A DNA stretch of 64,000 nucleotides from Candidatus Sulfotelmatobacter sp. (GTDB taxonomy: Bacteria; Acidobacteriota; Terriglobia; Terriglobales; Acidobacteriaceae). Made by a program: the position numbers and the translations under genes. The stretch spans positions 61,025 through 125,024 of the forward strand of contig JASHNU010000080.1 in assembly GCA_030041475.1 (NCBI GenBank), written 5' to 3'. Positions 1-8,500 of this stretch are shown one piece after another. How positions within the stretch are numbered: position 1 is the stretch's first letter; every line of letters begins with the position of its first letter. Under the pieces are notes generated by a model. It worked only from the letters and a program-made list of their open reading frames with translations. It had not been told where the DNA came from and ran no database searches.

Positions 1-120
1 GATAGCGCGTCGATTACGGCAATGTACAACGCAGAATTTCGATGCGTGGGATGCAAATTTTCGAGCCATGACTGCAGGTGAGTTTCACGAGGAATTAGCG
101 GTGCAGCACGCAGAGTCCGC

Positions 121-126
121 TATAAT
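121..126 (+). promoter_or_regulatory. Candidate -10 element of the LysR gene
   Basis: A perfect TATAAT lies 24 nt before the ATG of the LysR gene. No good -35 hexamer is seen at the usual distance, which fits an activated or weak promoter. The first 150 bases hold no other convincing feature. Confidence 0.4.
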
Positions 127-150
127 TCAGACCTTAACTCTCTCAAAGCG

Positions 151-1050
151 ATGGATTTCGACCAGCTCATTACGTTCCTGGAAGTTGCCCGGCAGGGAAG
201 CTTTTCTCGCGCCGGCGAGAAGGTCTTCCGCTCGCAGTCGGCGGTCAGCGCCCAGATCCGGCAACTGGAGCAGGAGTACGGCGACCGTCTTCTGGACCGC
301 TCCGGTAAGACGGTGAAGCTGACCCCGGCGGGGCAGGTTTTCTACGAGTATGCGGAGCGGTTAAAGAACCTGCGTGATGAATCGCTGATGGCGGTCGCCG
401 ACCACAGCGGCACGCCGCGCGGCACACTGAAGGTGGGTGCAAACGAAGCTACCTGCCTTTACGTTCTGCCGGAAGTATTCGCTGAATACTGCCGCCGCTA
501 CCCTCCAGTGCAGATCAGTATTTACCGCAACTTCACATACAAAATCGTAGAGAAGCTGGAAAATGGATCGGTCGAAGTAGGTGTGCTCACGCTGCCGGTC
601 ACATCCCCGAGCCTGAAAATACATCCCATTTTTCGCGACAAGCTGACGCTGATGGTGAGCCCGAAGAATGCCCTCGCCAAGCACAAGACCGTGCCGGTCA
701 GCGAAGTGGTGAAGCACCCGCTGCTCTTCCCCAAGACCGGGCACACGCGCCGGCTGCTCGACAAGCTTTTTCGTCCCTATAGCTCTGAGCTACAGGTGCG
801 CATGGAGCTGCCGAGCATTGGGATGATCAAAAGCTTTGTGGCAGCCGATCTCGGCGTGTCGCTCATCAGTGCTTCATTCGCGCGGGATGAAGTGGACGCG
901 GGTCGTGTGAAGTTGATCGATCTCGAAGATGTGGAGCTCTATCGCGAGCTCGGCCTTGCCTACCGGCGCGATCGCACGCTCTCCGTGGCAACGACGGCGT
1001 TCATCCAACTGTTGCGCCAGTTAACCATGGGCAAGAAGAACGAGGCCTAG
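151..1050 (+). CDS. LysR-family transcriptional regulator
   Basis: A DNA-binding regulator of 299 residues, the normal LysR length. Residues 3-62 form the winged helix-turn-helix (FLEVARQGSFSRAGEKVF then SQSAVSAQIRQLEQE), and residues about 90-295 form the periplasmic-binding-protein-like effector domain. The ATG at 151 is chosen because the HTH begins at residue 3. The gene converges on an operon for sulfite reduction, siroheme synthesis and APS reduction, and ends about 90 bp from cysH. By analogy with CysB/Cbl it may control sulfur assimilation, but it is not divergent from that operon and its effector is unknown. The family call is secure; the regulon is inference. Confidence 0.93.
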   Translation: MDFDQLITFLEVARQGSFSRAGEKVFRSQSAVSAQIRQLEQEYGDRLLDRSGKTVKLTPAGQVFYEYAERLKNLRDESLMAVADHSGTPRGTLKVGANEATCLYVLPEVFAEYCRRYPPVQISIYRNFTYKIVEKLENGSVEVGVLTLPVTSPSLKIHPIFRDKLTLMVSPKNALAKHKTVPVSEVVKHPLLFPKTGHTRRLLDKLFRPYSSELQVRMELPSIGMIKSFVAADLGVSLISASFARDEVDAGRVKLIDLEDVELYRELGLAYRRDRTLSVATTAFIQLLRQLTMGKKNEA

Positions 1051-1073
1051 CTTTCGCCCCGACGGTGACTCTG

Positions 1074-1103
1074 AAGGGCACGGCTTGGAGCCGTGCCCTT
1101 TTC
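1074..1103 (+). terminator. Intrinsic terminator after the LysR gene
   Basis: An 11-bp perfect stem (AAGGGCACGGC with its complement at 1090-1100) with a 5-nt loop is followed by TTTTC on the plus strand. It sits between the convergent LysR and cysH genes. The minus-strand side has only a poor T-run, so it should act mainly on the LysR transcript. Confidence 0.8.
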
Positions 1104-1136
1104 GCGGAGGACAACAGCGACCACACTTGAAGTTTC

Positions 1137-1889
1137 TTATCCGCAAGTTTTCGCAACCGTTGCTTTTTCTTGTCCAATCGCACTCGGGGCCGACTCAATG
1201 ATGTGCAACCCACACTCGGTCTTCGAAAACCCGGACCAGCGGCCGGCGCGCGCGTCTTCTCCGGGACGGACGGCGCGCGTGCAATGCGTGCAGCCGATGC
1301 TGGGGTAGTCCTGGTTGTGCAGCTCGTTGTACGGGACGTCGTAATCGTGGATGTAGCGCCACACCTGTTTTGAGGTCCAATCCACGATGGGATTGATCTT
1401 CACCACGCCGAATTTTGCATCCCACTCAATTCTTCGCGCGGCCGAGCGCGCTACGGTTTGATCGCGGCGAATGCTGGTGATCCAGGCGTCTAACCCGGCC
1501 AGTTTGCGGCGCAGCGGCTCGACTTTGCGCAGATTGCAGCAGCGGTCCGGGTCGCGGCTCCAGAGCGCCCCTCCGTGCAGTCGTTCCTGTTCTTCTGGCG
1601 ACAGAGCGGAATAGACTCTCTCGATTGCGATCCCGTATTTCGCTTCAACACGCTCCATCAGGGTATAGCTTTCAGCAAACAAGAATTCCGTGTCGATAGT
1701 AAAGACACGGAAGTCGGCTGACACGCGCGAGGCGATATCGATCACGACCATTCCCTCGGCGCCAAACGCGGACGAAATGGCGACGCGGCTGCCGAATGTC
1801 TCGAACGCCCAGGAGAGCGTGCGTTGCGGAGTCCAGCTGTCGGCCAGCGGCTGCGGTTCTGCGAGGTCGAATTTGAGCTTGTCGTTCAA
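1137..1889 (-). CDS. cysH: Assimilatory adenylylsulfate (APS) reductase
   Basis: Thioredoxin- or glutathione-dependent reduction of APS to sulfite in assimilatory sulfate reduction; cytoplasmic. The 250-residue protein has both cysteine pairs that mark the [4Fe-4S] APS-specific branch (CC in RCCNLRKVEPL, and GCTHC) plus the C-terminal catalytic motif KTECGLH. PAPS-specific enzymes lack the two pairs. The open frame continues upstream to 2099, but that part is only the shadow of cobA. The chosen start is TTG at 1889, with GAGGAG eight bases upstream, and its TTGA overlaps the stop of cobA, a signature of translational coupling. It is the last gene of the minus-strand operon. No sulfate adenylyltransferase gene is in the window. 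Confidence 0.93.
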   Translation of the reverse strand: MNDKLKFDLAEPQPLADSWTPQRTLSWAFETFGSRVAISSAFGAEGMVVIDIASRVSADFRVFTIDTEFLFAESYTLMERVEAKYGIAIERVYSALSPEEQERLHGGALWSRDPDRCCNLRKVEPLRRKLAGLDAWITSIRRDQTVARSAARRIEWDAKFGVVKINPIVDWTSKQVWRYIHDYDVPYNELHNQDYPSIGCTHCTRAVRPGEDARAGRWSGFSKTECGLHIIESAPSAIGQEKATVAKTCG

Positions 1890-2674
1890 GGGATTGGCTC
1901 CTCGTTGACGGTTGTGTCGGCTGTGACGTCGACAGCGGTGATAAACGGTTGTGCGAATGAAACGGGATCGGCAAAGCGCACAACTTTGCCGACCATGAGC
2001 AGCGTGGGCGATGGGAAGCGCGGCGCGCTTGACAATTCGGCAATCGTGGTGAGATGAGCCCGCTGATTCCGGGTCGTGGCCTGAGAAACGATGGCGCAAG
2101 GAGTGTCGGCGGATACGCCAGCGGCTTTCAACTTGCCTGCGATCTCCGGATAATTCTGCCCGGGCATGTAGATAACCAGCGTGGCGCCGCTTCCGGCGAG
2201 CCGCGCCCAGTCCGCCGCTTCGCTGCCCTCCGCCCGATGGGCGGTGATGAACACAAGCGCGGAGGATGCGCGCCGACGTGTAAGCGGAATCGCCGACGCC
2301 GCGGCCGCTCCCAGAGCCGAAGTCACGCCAGGCACAACTTCGTACGGAATGTTGGCGGCACGCAGGGCTTCAATTTCTTCTCCAGCCCGGCCAAAGATCA
2401 GAGGATCGCCGCTTTTCAGGCGCACCACTCGCAGGCCTGAATCCGCCAGAGCGATCATCAGAAAATTGATTTCTTCCTGGCGGATTTTCTTGGTGCCGCA
2501 GCGTTTGCCAACGTTATGGACCTGCGCCGTGGGAGGAATTAGTTGTAGAATCTCGGGCGCAACCAGATCGTCGTGCAGCACGGCGTCGGCGGTGCGCAGC
2601 AGACGCATTGCCTTGAGGGTGAGCAGTTCGGGGTCGCCCGGGCCCGCTCCTACGAGATAGACCTTGCCTGTCAT
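1886..2674 (-). CDS. cobA: Uroporphyrinogen-III C-methyltransferase
   Basis: SAM-dependent double methylation of uroporphyrinogen III to precorrin-2, the first committed step to siroheme. The 262-residue protein is complete for the stand-alone SUMT family. It shows the N-terminal GAGPGD loop at about residue 10, RLKSGDPLIFGRAGEE, PGVTSALG and the PLTRR segment. It lies 20 bp after the precorrin-2 dehydrogenase gene and overlaps the cysH start by 4 bp. The two siroheme enzymes are encoded as separate proteins here, rather than as the fused CysG of enterobacteria. The context (sulfite reductase, APS reductase) points to siroheme for sulfite reduction rather than cobalamin. Confidence 0.95.
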   Translation of the reverse strand: MTGKVYLVGAGPGDPELLTLKAMRLLRTADAVLHDDLVAPEILQLIPPTAQVHNVGKRCGTKKIRQEEINFLMIALADSGLRVVRLKSGDPLIFGRAGEEIEALRAANIPYEVVPGVTSALGAAAASAIPLTRRRASSALVFITAHRAEGSEAADWARLAGSGATLVIYMPGQNYPEIAGKLKAAGVSADTPCAIVSQATTRNQRAHLTTIAELSSAPRFPSPTLLMVGKVVRFADPVSFAQPFITAVDVTADTTVNEEPIP

Positions 2675-2694
2675 TTTCTCTTTCTTCTTTCTCT

Positions 2695-3327
2695 TCAGGG
2701 CAGTCGTTGTCCCGCTCCTTTGGCAGCAACCTCGGGCGTTTCAGCCAGCGCCGCCTCGACCGCTTCGCGACTGGCGAGAGAATGCAGCAAGTCCAGCTTG
2801 CGCTCCTTGTCGAGATCGCTCGCGAGAATGCGGCGACGGATCTCGCCCAGCTCGGCCACCCAGGCGGCATATCCGGGGCCGAACTGCTTTTCGAGTTGTC
2901 GGCGAATCTTCTGCGCGAGCGACGGGCTCTGGCCGGCGGTCGAGACTGCAATCTGCAGGTCGCCGCGGCGCACCACGGCGGGATAGAAGAAGTCGCAGAG
3001 ATCGTGGACGTCGACCACATTGCAAAGCACGCCGCGAAGGTGCGCCTCACGGTAGATATGCTCGTTCAAGGGGCGGGAAGAAGTCGCGACCACAGCCAGG
3101 AATGCTCCATCGAGGTCCTTAGGCGAGAAGGGGCGCAAGTGCAGTTCGAGTCTCCCCTCCAGCGCCCATTCGCGGACATTGGGGCTAGCTTCGAGCGATA
3201 CGACGCGGATGCGCGCGCCTGTGTCGAGCAGACCGCTGATCTTCGGTTCTCCGACTTTGCCCGCGCCAACGACCAGGACTTGCCTGCCTTCGAGCTTCAC
3301 GAACATGGGAAATAATGCATTGGACAT
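2695..3327 (-). CDS. Precorrin-2 dehydrogenase / sirohydrochlorin ferrochelatase (CysG N-terminal/Met8 type)
   Basis: NAD-dependent oxidation of precorrin-2 to sirohydrochlorin, probably with iron insertion to give siroheme. The 210 residues match the CysG-B/Met8 length. A Rossmann motif, VVGAGKVGEPKISGLL, lies near residues 19-34. The central segment DFFYPAVVRRGDLQIAVST is followed by GQSPSLAQKIRRQLE, the family signature around the dimer interface and active site. The Asp of NVVDVHD is the expected position of the catalytic aspartate, by family knowledge. It lies between sir and cobA in the minus-strand operon. Whether it also chelates iron cannot be told from sequence alone. Confidence 0.9.
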   Translation of the reverse strand: MSNALFPMFVKLEGRQVLVVGAGKVGEPKISGLLDTGARIRVVSLEASPNVREWALEGRLELHLRPFSPKDLDGAFLAVVATSSRPLNEHIYREAHLRGVLCNVVDVHDLCDFFYPAVVRRGDLQIAVSTAGQSPSLAQKIRRQLEKQFGPGYAAWVAELGEIRRRILASDLDKERKLDLLHSLASREAVEAALAETPEVAAKGAGQRLP

Positions 3328-3418
3328 GTCAGTTCGACCTCATTTCGTAAAAGACGATCGCGCTGCGCGACCCGGACGAATGCGTCCGGGGCTACACGAC
3401 CGGACTGCACGACGGGAT

Positions 3419-5155
3419 CTAGTCACCGCTTCCCCCCGCTTGAGCCATAGTTTGTGGAGAGGGCAAATCGCGAGCGACCGCGGGTACAAGTTCGCCGGCC
3501 AGAAATTCACGCAATTCCGTGTCGCTATGGCGAGCGAAAAAGCGCCGCAGGTTTTCTCCGGGCATGCGCATGGCGAGATATCGACCGAGCAAGCGCTCGA
3601 GCGCCGCCGGCACCTCGGTTGCGGCGCACCGATATCCGACGGGCCGCGCCGTGGCCTGATAGAGACCGAGCGCACCGCCCACGCAGAAGTAGTAGGCGTC
3701 GACCATGTGGTCGCCGACTTTGATCTTCTTGCCCTCGATGCCCACGTCGGCAATCCAGTGCTGGCCGCAACTGTTCGGACACCCAGTCACGTGCAGCTTC
3801 AGGTGCTGATCGAAACCGGGCAGGCGCTCTTCAAGTTCCTCGACCAGCCAGCGTGAAAAGGCTTTCGTTTCCGTGATGGCCAGCTTGCAGAACTCAGTCC
3901 CGCTGCATGCGACAGTGCCGCGCGCGAACGATGAACCGTGAACACGGAGGCCGATGGAGCCGAGTTCCTGCGCCAGCGATTCGACATTGATTGTGGGCAC
4001 GTTCACAATCAGCAGGTTCTGCATGTTGGTGGCGCGCAGTTCTCCGCAGGCATAGCGCTCGGCCAGGTCGGCGGCGGACTGCATCTGATCGGCGCTGATT
4101 CGGCCGCGGAGAACGACGGCCCCAACGTAGGAAAGGCCGGGTTGCTTCTGAGTGTGAATGCCTACGTGGTCGCGGTAGACGTCGTCGGGCGGATGCTCTT
4201 CGACGGCGGGATCGAGTTTGTATCCAATGCGATCTTCCAGTTCGGCGAGGAAGCGTTCGGCAGTCCAGCCGTGGCGCAGGAAAAGAAATTTCAGGCGGGC
4301 ACGCTCGCGATGCTCGCGCAGAACATCGGAGTCGCGGAAGAGCTCGGCGATTCCTTTGATGACGGGCAGAACCTGATCCCAGCGAACGAACACATTGAGC
4401 CGAGCGCCAAGATATGGCTCAGCGGAGAGTCCGCCGGCGACGCGCAGAGAAAAACCGACATCAGGTTGGCCCCGCAGAGTGCGGGTGATTGCCGTCAAGC
4501 CAATGTCGTTGATCTCCGGATACGAGCACCAGGAGAGGCACCCTGCGATCGAAATTTTGAACTTGCGTGGCAAGTTGTAAAAGTCGGCGTTGCCCGCAAG
4601 CAGGCGCGAGGCTTCGAGCACGAGCGGCGAGGCATCCACGATTTCGTTAGCGTCTACGCCGGCGACGGGGCAGCCGGTAACGTTGCGCACAACGTCGCCA
4701 CAGGCGCCGGTCGTATTCAATCCAACTTGCCACAGGCCGTCGAGAACTTCGGGAAGCGATTCGATCGTGACCCAGTGCAGTTGAATATTCTGACGGACGG
4801 TGAGATCGGCGGTGGAGTTGGCGTAGCGGCGGGTGAGATCGGCGATGGCGCGCAGTTGCGTCGAAGTCATCATGCCGTTGGGGATACGGATGCGCACCAT
4901 GAACCGCTGGATCGCGCGGCCTTCGCCATTTTGTCCACCGACGACGCCGGTGCCATCACCCTGGGTGTATACGCCCCACCAACGGAAATAAGTGCCCATC
5001 CATTCGGGAGGGATGGAAGCGAAGCCTTCGCGCGCGAAGCGGCGGATTTCGTCGAGGCCTTCCCAGGGATTCATCGCGCGCTTCAGCCGCTCCACGCGCT
5101 GGGCTTTCGTTTCTTTAATCGTGGTTTCTTTCGCCGTGTTGGTTGTGTTCGCCAT
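3419..5155 (-). CDS. Ferredoxin-type siroheme sulfite (or nitrite) reductase
   Basis: Six-electron reduction of sulfite to sulfide (or nitrite to ammonia) using siroheme and a [4Fe-4S] cluster. The cluster ligands appear as CSGTEFC and CPNSC (residues about 420-465), the C-x5-C/C-x3-C pattern of the family. Two duplicated ferredoxin-like halves are visible, with the substrate-binding Arg-rich stretch near residue 110 (RRYANSTADLTVRQN). At 578 residues it is the normal single-chain length without a flavoprotein domain, so ferredoxin is the likely donor. Operon partners APS reductase and siroheme synthesis favour sulfite. The ATG at 5155 is preferred; an in-frame TTG at 5173 falls inside the U-tract of the attenuator terminator. 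It is the first structural gene after a cysteine-rich leader peptide. Confidence 0.9.
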   Translation of the reverse strand: MANTTNTAKETTIKETKAQRVERLKRAMNPWEGLDEIRRFAREGFASIPPEWMGTYFRWWGVYTQGDGTGVVGGQNGEGRAIQRFMVRIRIPNGMMTSTQLRAIADLTRRYANSTADLTVRQNIQLHWVTIESLPEVLDGLWQVGLNTTGACGDVVRNVTGCPVAGVDANEIVDASPLVLEASRLLAGNADFYNLPRKFKISIAGCLSWCSYPEINDIGLTAITRTLRGQPDVGFSLRVAGGLSAEPYLGARLNVFVRWDQVLPVIKGIAELFRDSDVLREHRERARLKFLFLRHGWTAERFLAELEDRIGYKLDPAVEEHPPDDVYRDHVGIHTQKQPGLSYVGAVVLRGRISADQMQSAADLAERYACGELRATNMQNLLIVNVPTINVESLAQELGSIGLRVHGSSFARGTVACSGTEFCKLAITETKAFSRWLVEELEERLPGFDQHLKLHVTGCPNSCGQHWIADVGIEGKKIKVGDHMVDAYYFCVGGALGLYQATARPVGYRCAATEVPAALERLLGRYLAMRMPGENLRRFFARHSDTELREFLAGELVPAVARDLPSPQTMAQAGGSGD

Positions 5156-5166
5156 GAGTTTGTCGG

Positions 5167-5207
5167 AAAACAAAAACCCACCGCCAGGTTCGTCTGGCGA
5201 TGGGTTT
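5167..5207 (-). terminator. Leader terminator of the sulfur-assimilation operon (attenuator hairpin)
   Basis: On the minus strand the arm AAACCCATCGCCAG (5207-5194), a 6-nt loop and CTGGCGGTGGGTTT (5187-5174) give a 14-bp stem with one G-U pair. A T-rich tract (TTTTT, G, TTTT) follows, down to 5167. It ends 12 bases before the ATG of sir, so termination here would silence the whole operon. Its 5' arm can alternatively pair with the end of the leader peptide coding region (see attenuator entry). Confidence 0.9.
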
Positions 5208-5304
5208 ATGAGGGCCGGAAATTAAGAATTAACTCTTAGGTCAGCCGCCTCCCCGCGCCAGCGCACACGCATGCACAACAACAACAGGTGCAACAGCAGC
5301 TGGC
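5194..5304 (-). promoter_or_regulatory. Cysteine-responsive transcription attenuator (competing RNA arms)
   Basis: Four ordered segments can be seen on the minus strand. Arm 1 is GCCAGC at 5304-5299, immediately before the Cys codons. Arm 2 is GCTGGCG at 5262-5256, immediately after the last Cys codon, with a following GGG at 5253-5251. Arm 3 is CGCCAG at 5199-5194, with CCC at 5204-5202, in the terminator 5' arm. Arm 4 is CTGGCG at 5187-5182. Arms 1:2, 2:3 and 3:4 are complementary. This is the logic of amino-acid attenuators: a ribosome stalled on Cys codons covers arm 1, so 2:3 forms and the terminator is prevented. With enough Cys-tRNA the ribosome reaches the stop, masks arm 2, and 3:4 terminates. 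The mechanism is inferred; the complementarities are directly visible. Confidence 0.8.
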
Positions 5305-5328
5305 AACGGATTTGAGGAAATCTGACAT
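5236..5328 (-). CDS. Polycysteine leader peptide of the sulfur operon
   Basis: A 30-residue peptide beginning MSDFLKSVAS and then carrying nine Cys in twelve residues (CCCTCCCCACVC, residues 11-22), ending in RRLT and TAA at 5236. The Cys codons lie exactly between two complementary RNA arms and upstream of an intrinsic terminator. The peptide is therefore probably only a sensor of Cys-tRNA charging. A strong promoter 10 nt upstream implies that translation starts at or very near the 5' end of the mRNA (leaderless), because no Shine-Dalgarno is present. An upstream in-frame ATG at 5340 overlaps the -10 box and should not be transcribed. The open frame extends to 5439, which is rejected for the same reason. 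Confidence 0.85.
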   Translation of the reverse strand: MSDFLKSVASCCCTCCCCACVCAGAGRRLT

Positions 5329-5338
5329 TCGAGTGTGC

Positions 5339-5367
5339 ATTCTAAGTTGGGCGGCCGCAGCCGTCAA
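5339..5367 (-). promoter_or_regulatory. Sigma-70-type promoter of the sulfur operon
   Basis: The minus strand carries TTGACG (5367-5362), a 17-bp spacer and TAGAAT (5344-5339), close to the ideal TTGACA-N17-TATAAT. Transcription should start around 5328-5333, just at the leader peptide ATG. The match is one of the best two in the window. Confidence 0.8.
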
Positions 5368-5409
5368 CTTACTTTCGTACAGCTTAGACGAATAATTTCG
5401 ATGGAAGGA

Positions 5410-5429
5410 ATCACAAATTTTTTCGTGAT
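5410..5429. promoter_or_regulatory. Near-palindrome between the divergent sulfur and mannosidase transcripts
   Basis: ATCACAAA and TTCGTGAT face each other across a T-rich centre, giving arms ATCAC/GTGAT with near symmetry inside. It lies about 45 bp upstream of the sulfur operon -35 box and 120 bp before the mannosidase gene. It could be an operator (for example for a Crp-like protein or the LysR regulator), but no protein can be assigned. Confidence 0.3.
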
Positions 5430-5547
5430 CGTGCCGCATGGCGCGGCTGGCTGTAGAATCAGCAACTTAGGCTTCGCAACAAATGTTCAGGGATAATCAC
5501 CTAATCTCGTCGAACCTCCAACGATCACCTCTAGCGAAAGGTATGCA

Positions 5548-8500
5548 ATGAAGAAATTTGCACTTCTGGTTGCACTCGCCATCTTGAGTTCTGCTGCCCA
5601 CGCGGTGTCGCAAACCTCCGACACCCCCGATCCTTACAAACCTACGCTGGATCGGCTGAAATCGCTCACGCGGCAGGACGAGTCGGAATGGCGCAGCCAC
5701 ACGGATGTTCCGCATCCCGAGCATGCCTCGCTTGATGACTCGGGTTGGAGCACGTTCACCGTGAAGACCCCGTCGGGACCGGGGGGCGGACACCCTGAGG
5801 AAGATCACTGGAATGGGACGCGGGTGTTCCGCCGCTGGGTCGAGATTCCGCAAGAGATCAACGGCTACGCCACCCAAGGCTCAAGAGTTTGGCTGGACCT
5901 GCGCTTCGGGAGCCAGAGCAGCCTGATGATCACCGTATTTTCCAACGGCGCGATTCTTTACCGCGGCGACGATGACGACATCTTGCCCGTGCTGCTGACG
6001 GAAAATGCGCAGGCAGGCCAGAAGTTTCTGGTGGCGGCGCGCGTGGTCACGCACGAGGGCGAGCAGGCGGAGTTCTTTCACAGCGAACTCTCGATCGAGC
6101 CGCCGAATACGCGCCCTGATCCGGCATTTCTGGCGACAGAGATCTTGGCCGCGCGGCCGATGATTGCCGCCTACGAAGATGGCAAGGCTGAACGCGAGCG
6201 GCAGTTCGAAGCGACCGTAAAGGCGATTGATTTCGCGCCGCTCGAGCGCGGGGATCAGGCGGCATTCGATGCTTCGCTCCGCGGGGCGCACACGCAACTC
6301 GAAGCCCTGAAACCGTGGCTGCAGCAATTCAACATTCGCATTGTGGGCAATTCTCACATTGACATGGCGTGGCTGTGGCCGTGGACCGAGACTGTTGAGG
6401 TCGTCCGCAATACGTTTCAAAGCGTGCTCGATTTAATGCGCGAATATCCCGACTTCAAATTCACCATGTCGTCGGCGCGAACCTATGAATGGATGCAGGA
6501 GAAATATCCCGATCTGTTTGCGCAGATTCAGCAGCGCGTGAAGGAAGGGCGATGGGAAGTGATCGGCGGCATGTGGGTCGAGCCCGATTTGAATATGCCC
6601 GACGGCGAATCGCTTGTGCGCCAGATTCTGATGGGAAAGCGCTACTTCCAGAAAAATTTCGGCGTGGACGTGAAGATCGGATGGAATCCGGACTCATTCG
6701 GTTACAACTGGCAGCTGCCGCAGATCTACAAGAAGTCGGGCATGGATTATTTCGTCACGCAGAAGCTTTTGTGGGCGCATGAATTCACCACCTTTCCCTA
6801 CAAGCTGTTCTGGTGGCAGTCGCCAGATGGCAGCCGTTTGCTGACCTATTTTCCGCATGACTACGCGGGCGGAATTGATGCCGAGCCGCTCGGCAAAGAC
6901 GTTTCGATCTGGATGCCGTCGATTTATGGACCCAAGCTGACCGACAATCCTGAAATGATGCATCTTTACGGCGTAGGCGATCACGGCGGCGGTCCGACGC
7001 GCGTGATGCTCGATCATGCCGATCAGCTCCGGGCGCCAGACGCGGTCTTTCCCAAGCTCGAGTTCAGCTTCGCGCGCGATTTTTTCGTCGACATGGAGAA
7101 AAAAATGCCCACGATGCAGGTGCCGACGTGGGATGGCGAGCTTTATTTCCAGTATCACCGGGGAGTGTTCACCACGCAGGCAGAGACGAAGCGGAGAATC
7201 CGGCAGGCCGAAGAAAATGTGCTGAATGCGGAGAAGTTCGCGTCGCTGGCTTCGCTGTATGGGCGGCCGTATCCACAGGATGCCATGGAGCTCACTTGGA
7301 AGAATCTGCTGTTCGATCACTTTCACGACATCATGCCGGGATCAGGCATTGCGGTGAATTATCTGGACGCGAAGCGGAACTTGGAAGATGTGGACCGGGC
7401 AGCAGAGCTGGTCACGCAGGGAGCGTTGAAAGAGATTGCGGCGCACGTCAAGACGACGGGCTCTATCGGGGACGTACCGATCATTGTGTTCAATCCTCTT
7501 TCCTGGGCGCGCTTCGGCGAGGTGGTCGAAGTCGAAGCGCAGCTTCCCTCCCCGACCGAGCAGATCGAAGTCAGGGCCCCGGGAGGGTCCGCCGTCGCCA
7601 CGCAGTTGCTTTCAATGGATAAAGAAACTCACCGGGCGCGCTTCCTGATGCAGGCAGATGTTCCGTCGCTTGGCTATCGGGTCTTCTTTGCTCACGCTGC
7701 CCCGCCGCGAACGGCCTCTGCGGCCGACGCCACGCCCAAAACCGAGGCAGCCCCAACCGGCAGCATGAAGCGCCCTTACAGGCTAAAGGCATCGGCGGAC
7801 ACTCTGGAAAACGCAGCTGTGCGCGTCAAGATCGATCCGCAAACCGGCTGCATGACAAGTCTGTTCGACAAGATCTCGGGAGTTGAGGCCCTTGCTCCGG
7901 CGGAAACCGACACCGGCGGGCCGAAAGACCACATCTGCGGAAATCTGCTGCAGACTTTTGTCGACAAGCCCAAGCGCTGGGACGCGTGGAATATTGACGC
8001 CGATTTCGAAGACAAGCATTGGGATCTCGACAAAGCCGATGAAGTGAAGCTGATCGAGAGCGGACCGCTGCGCGCGGTGATTCGAGTGAAGAATCACTTC
8101 CAGAATTCCACGTTCGTGCGCGACATCATCCTTTACGCGGGAGCGCAGCGGGTGGACGTGAAGATGCACGCCGACTGGCACGAGAAGCACATTCTGCTGA
8201 AAGTCGCGTTTCTGGTCAGTGTGCACAGCGATAAAGCAACGTTCGAAATTCCGTTCGGATCGGTCGAGCGTCCCACCACGCGCAACACGCCGGCGGAAAA
8301 AGCTCAGTTTGAAGTCCCGGCGCAGCGTTGGGCCGATATTTCTGACGGAACGCATGGGTTCAGCCTGCTCAACGACTGCAAGTACGGCTACGACGCCAAG
8401 GGCAATGTGCTGCGGCTGTCACTGCTGCGCTCGCCGGAGTGGCCCGATCCGCACGCCGACGAAGGTCATCACGAATTTACGTATTCGCTTTATCCTCATC

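Noticed and set aside
3938..5239. Plus-strand open frame of 433 codons opposite sir
   Set aside because: It is the antisense shadow of the sulfite reductase gene, with no family motifs; the minus frame has clear cluster ligands.
5236..5439. 67-codon version of the polycysteine leader peptide
   Set aside because: Its start lies upstream of a strong promoter, so this part would not be in the mRNA; the short form from 5328 is used.
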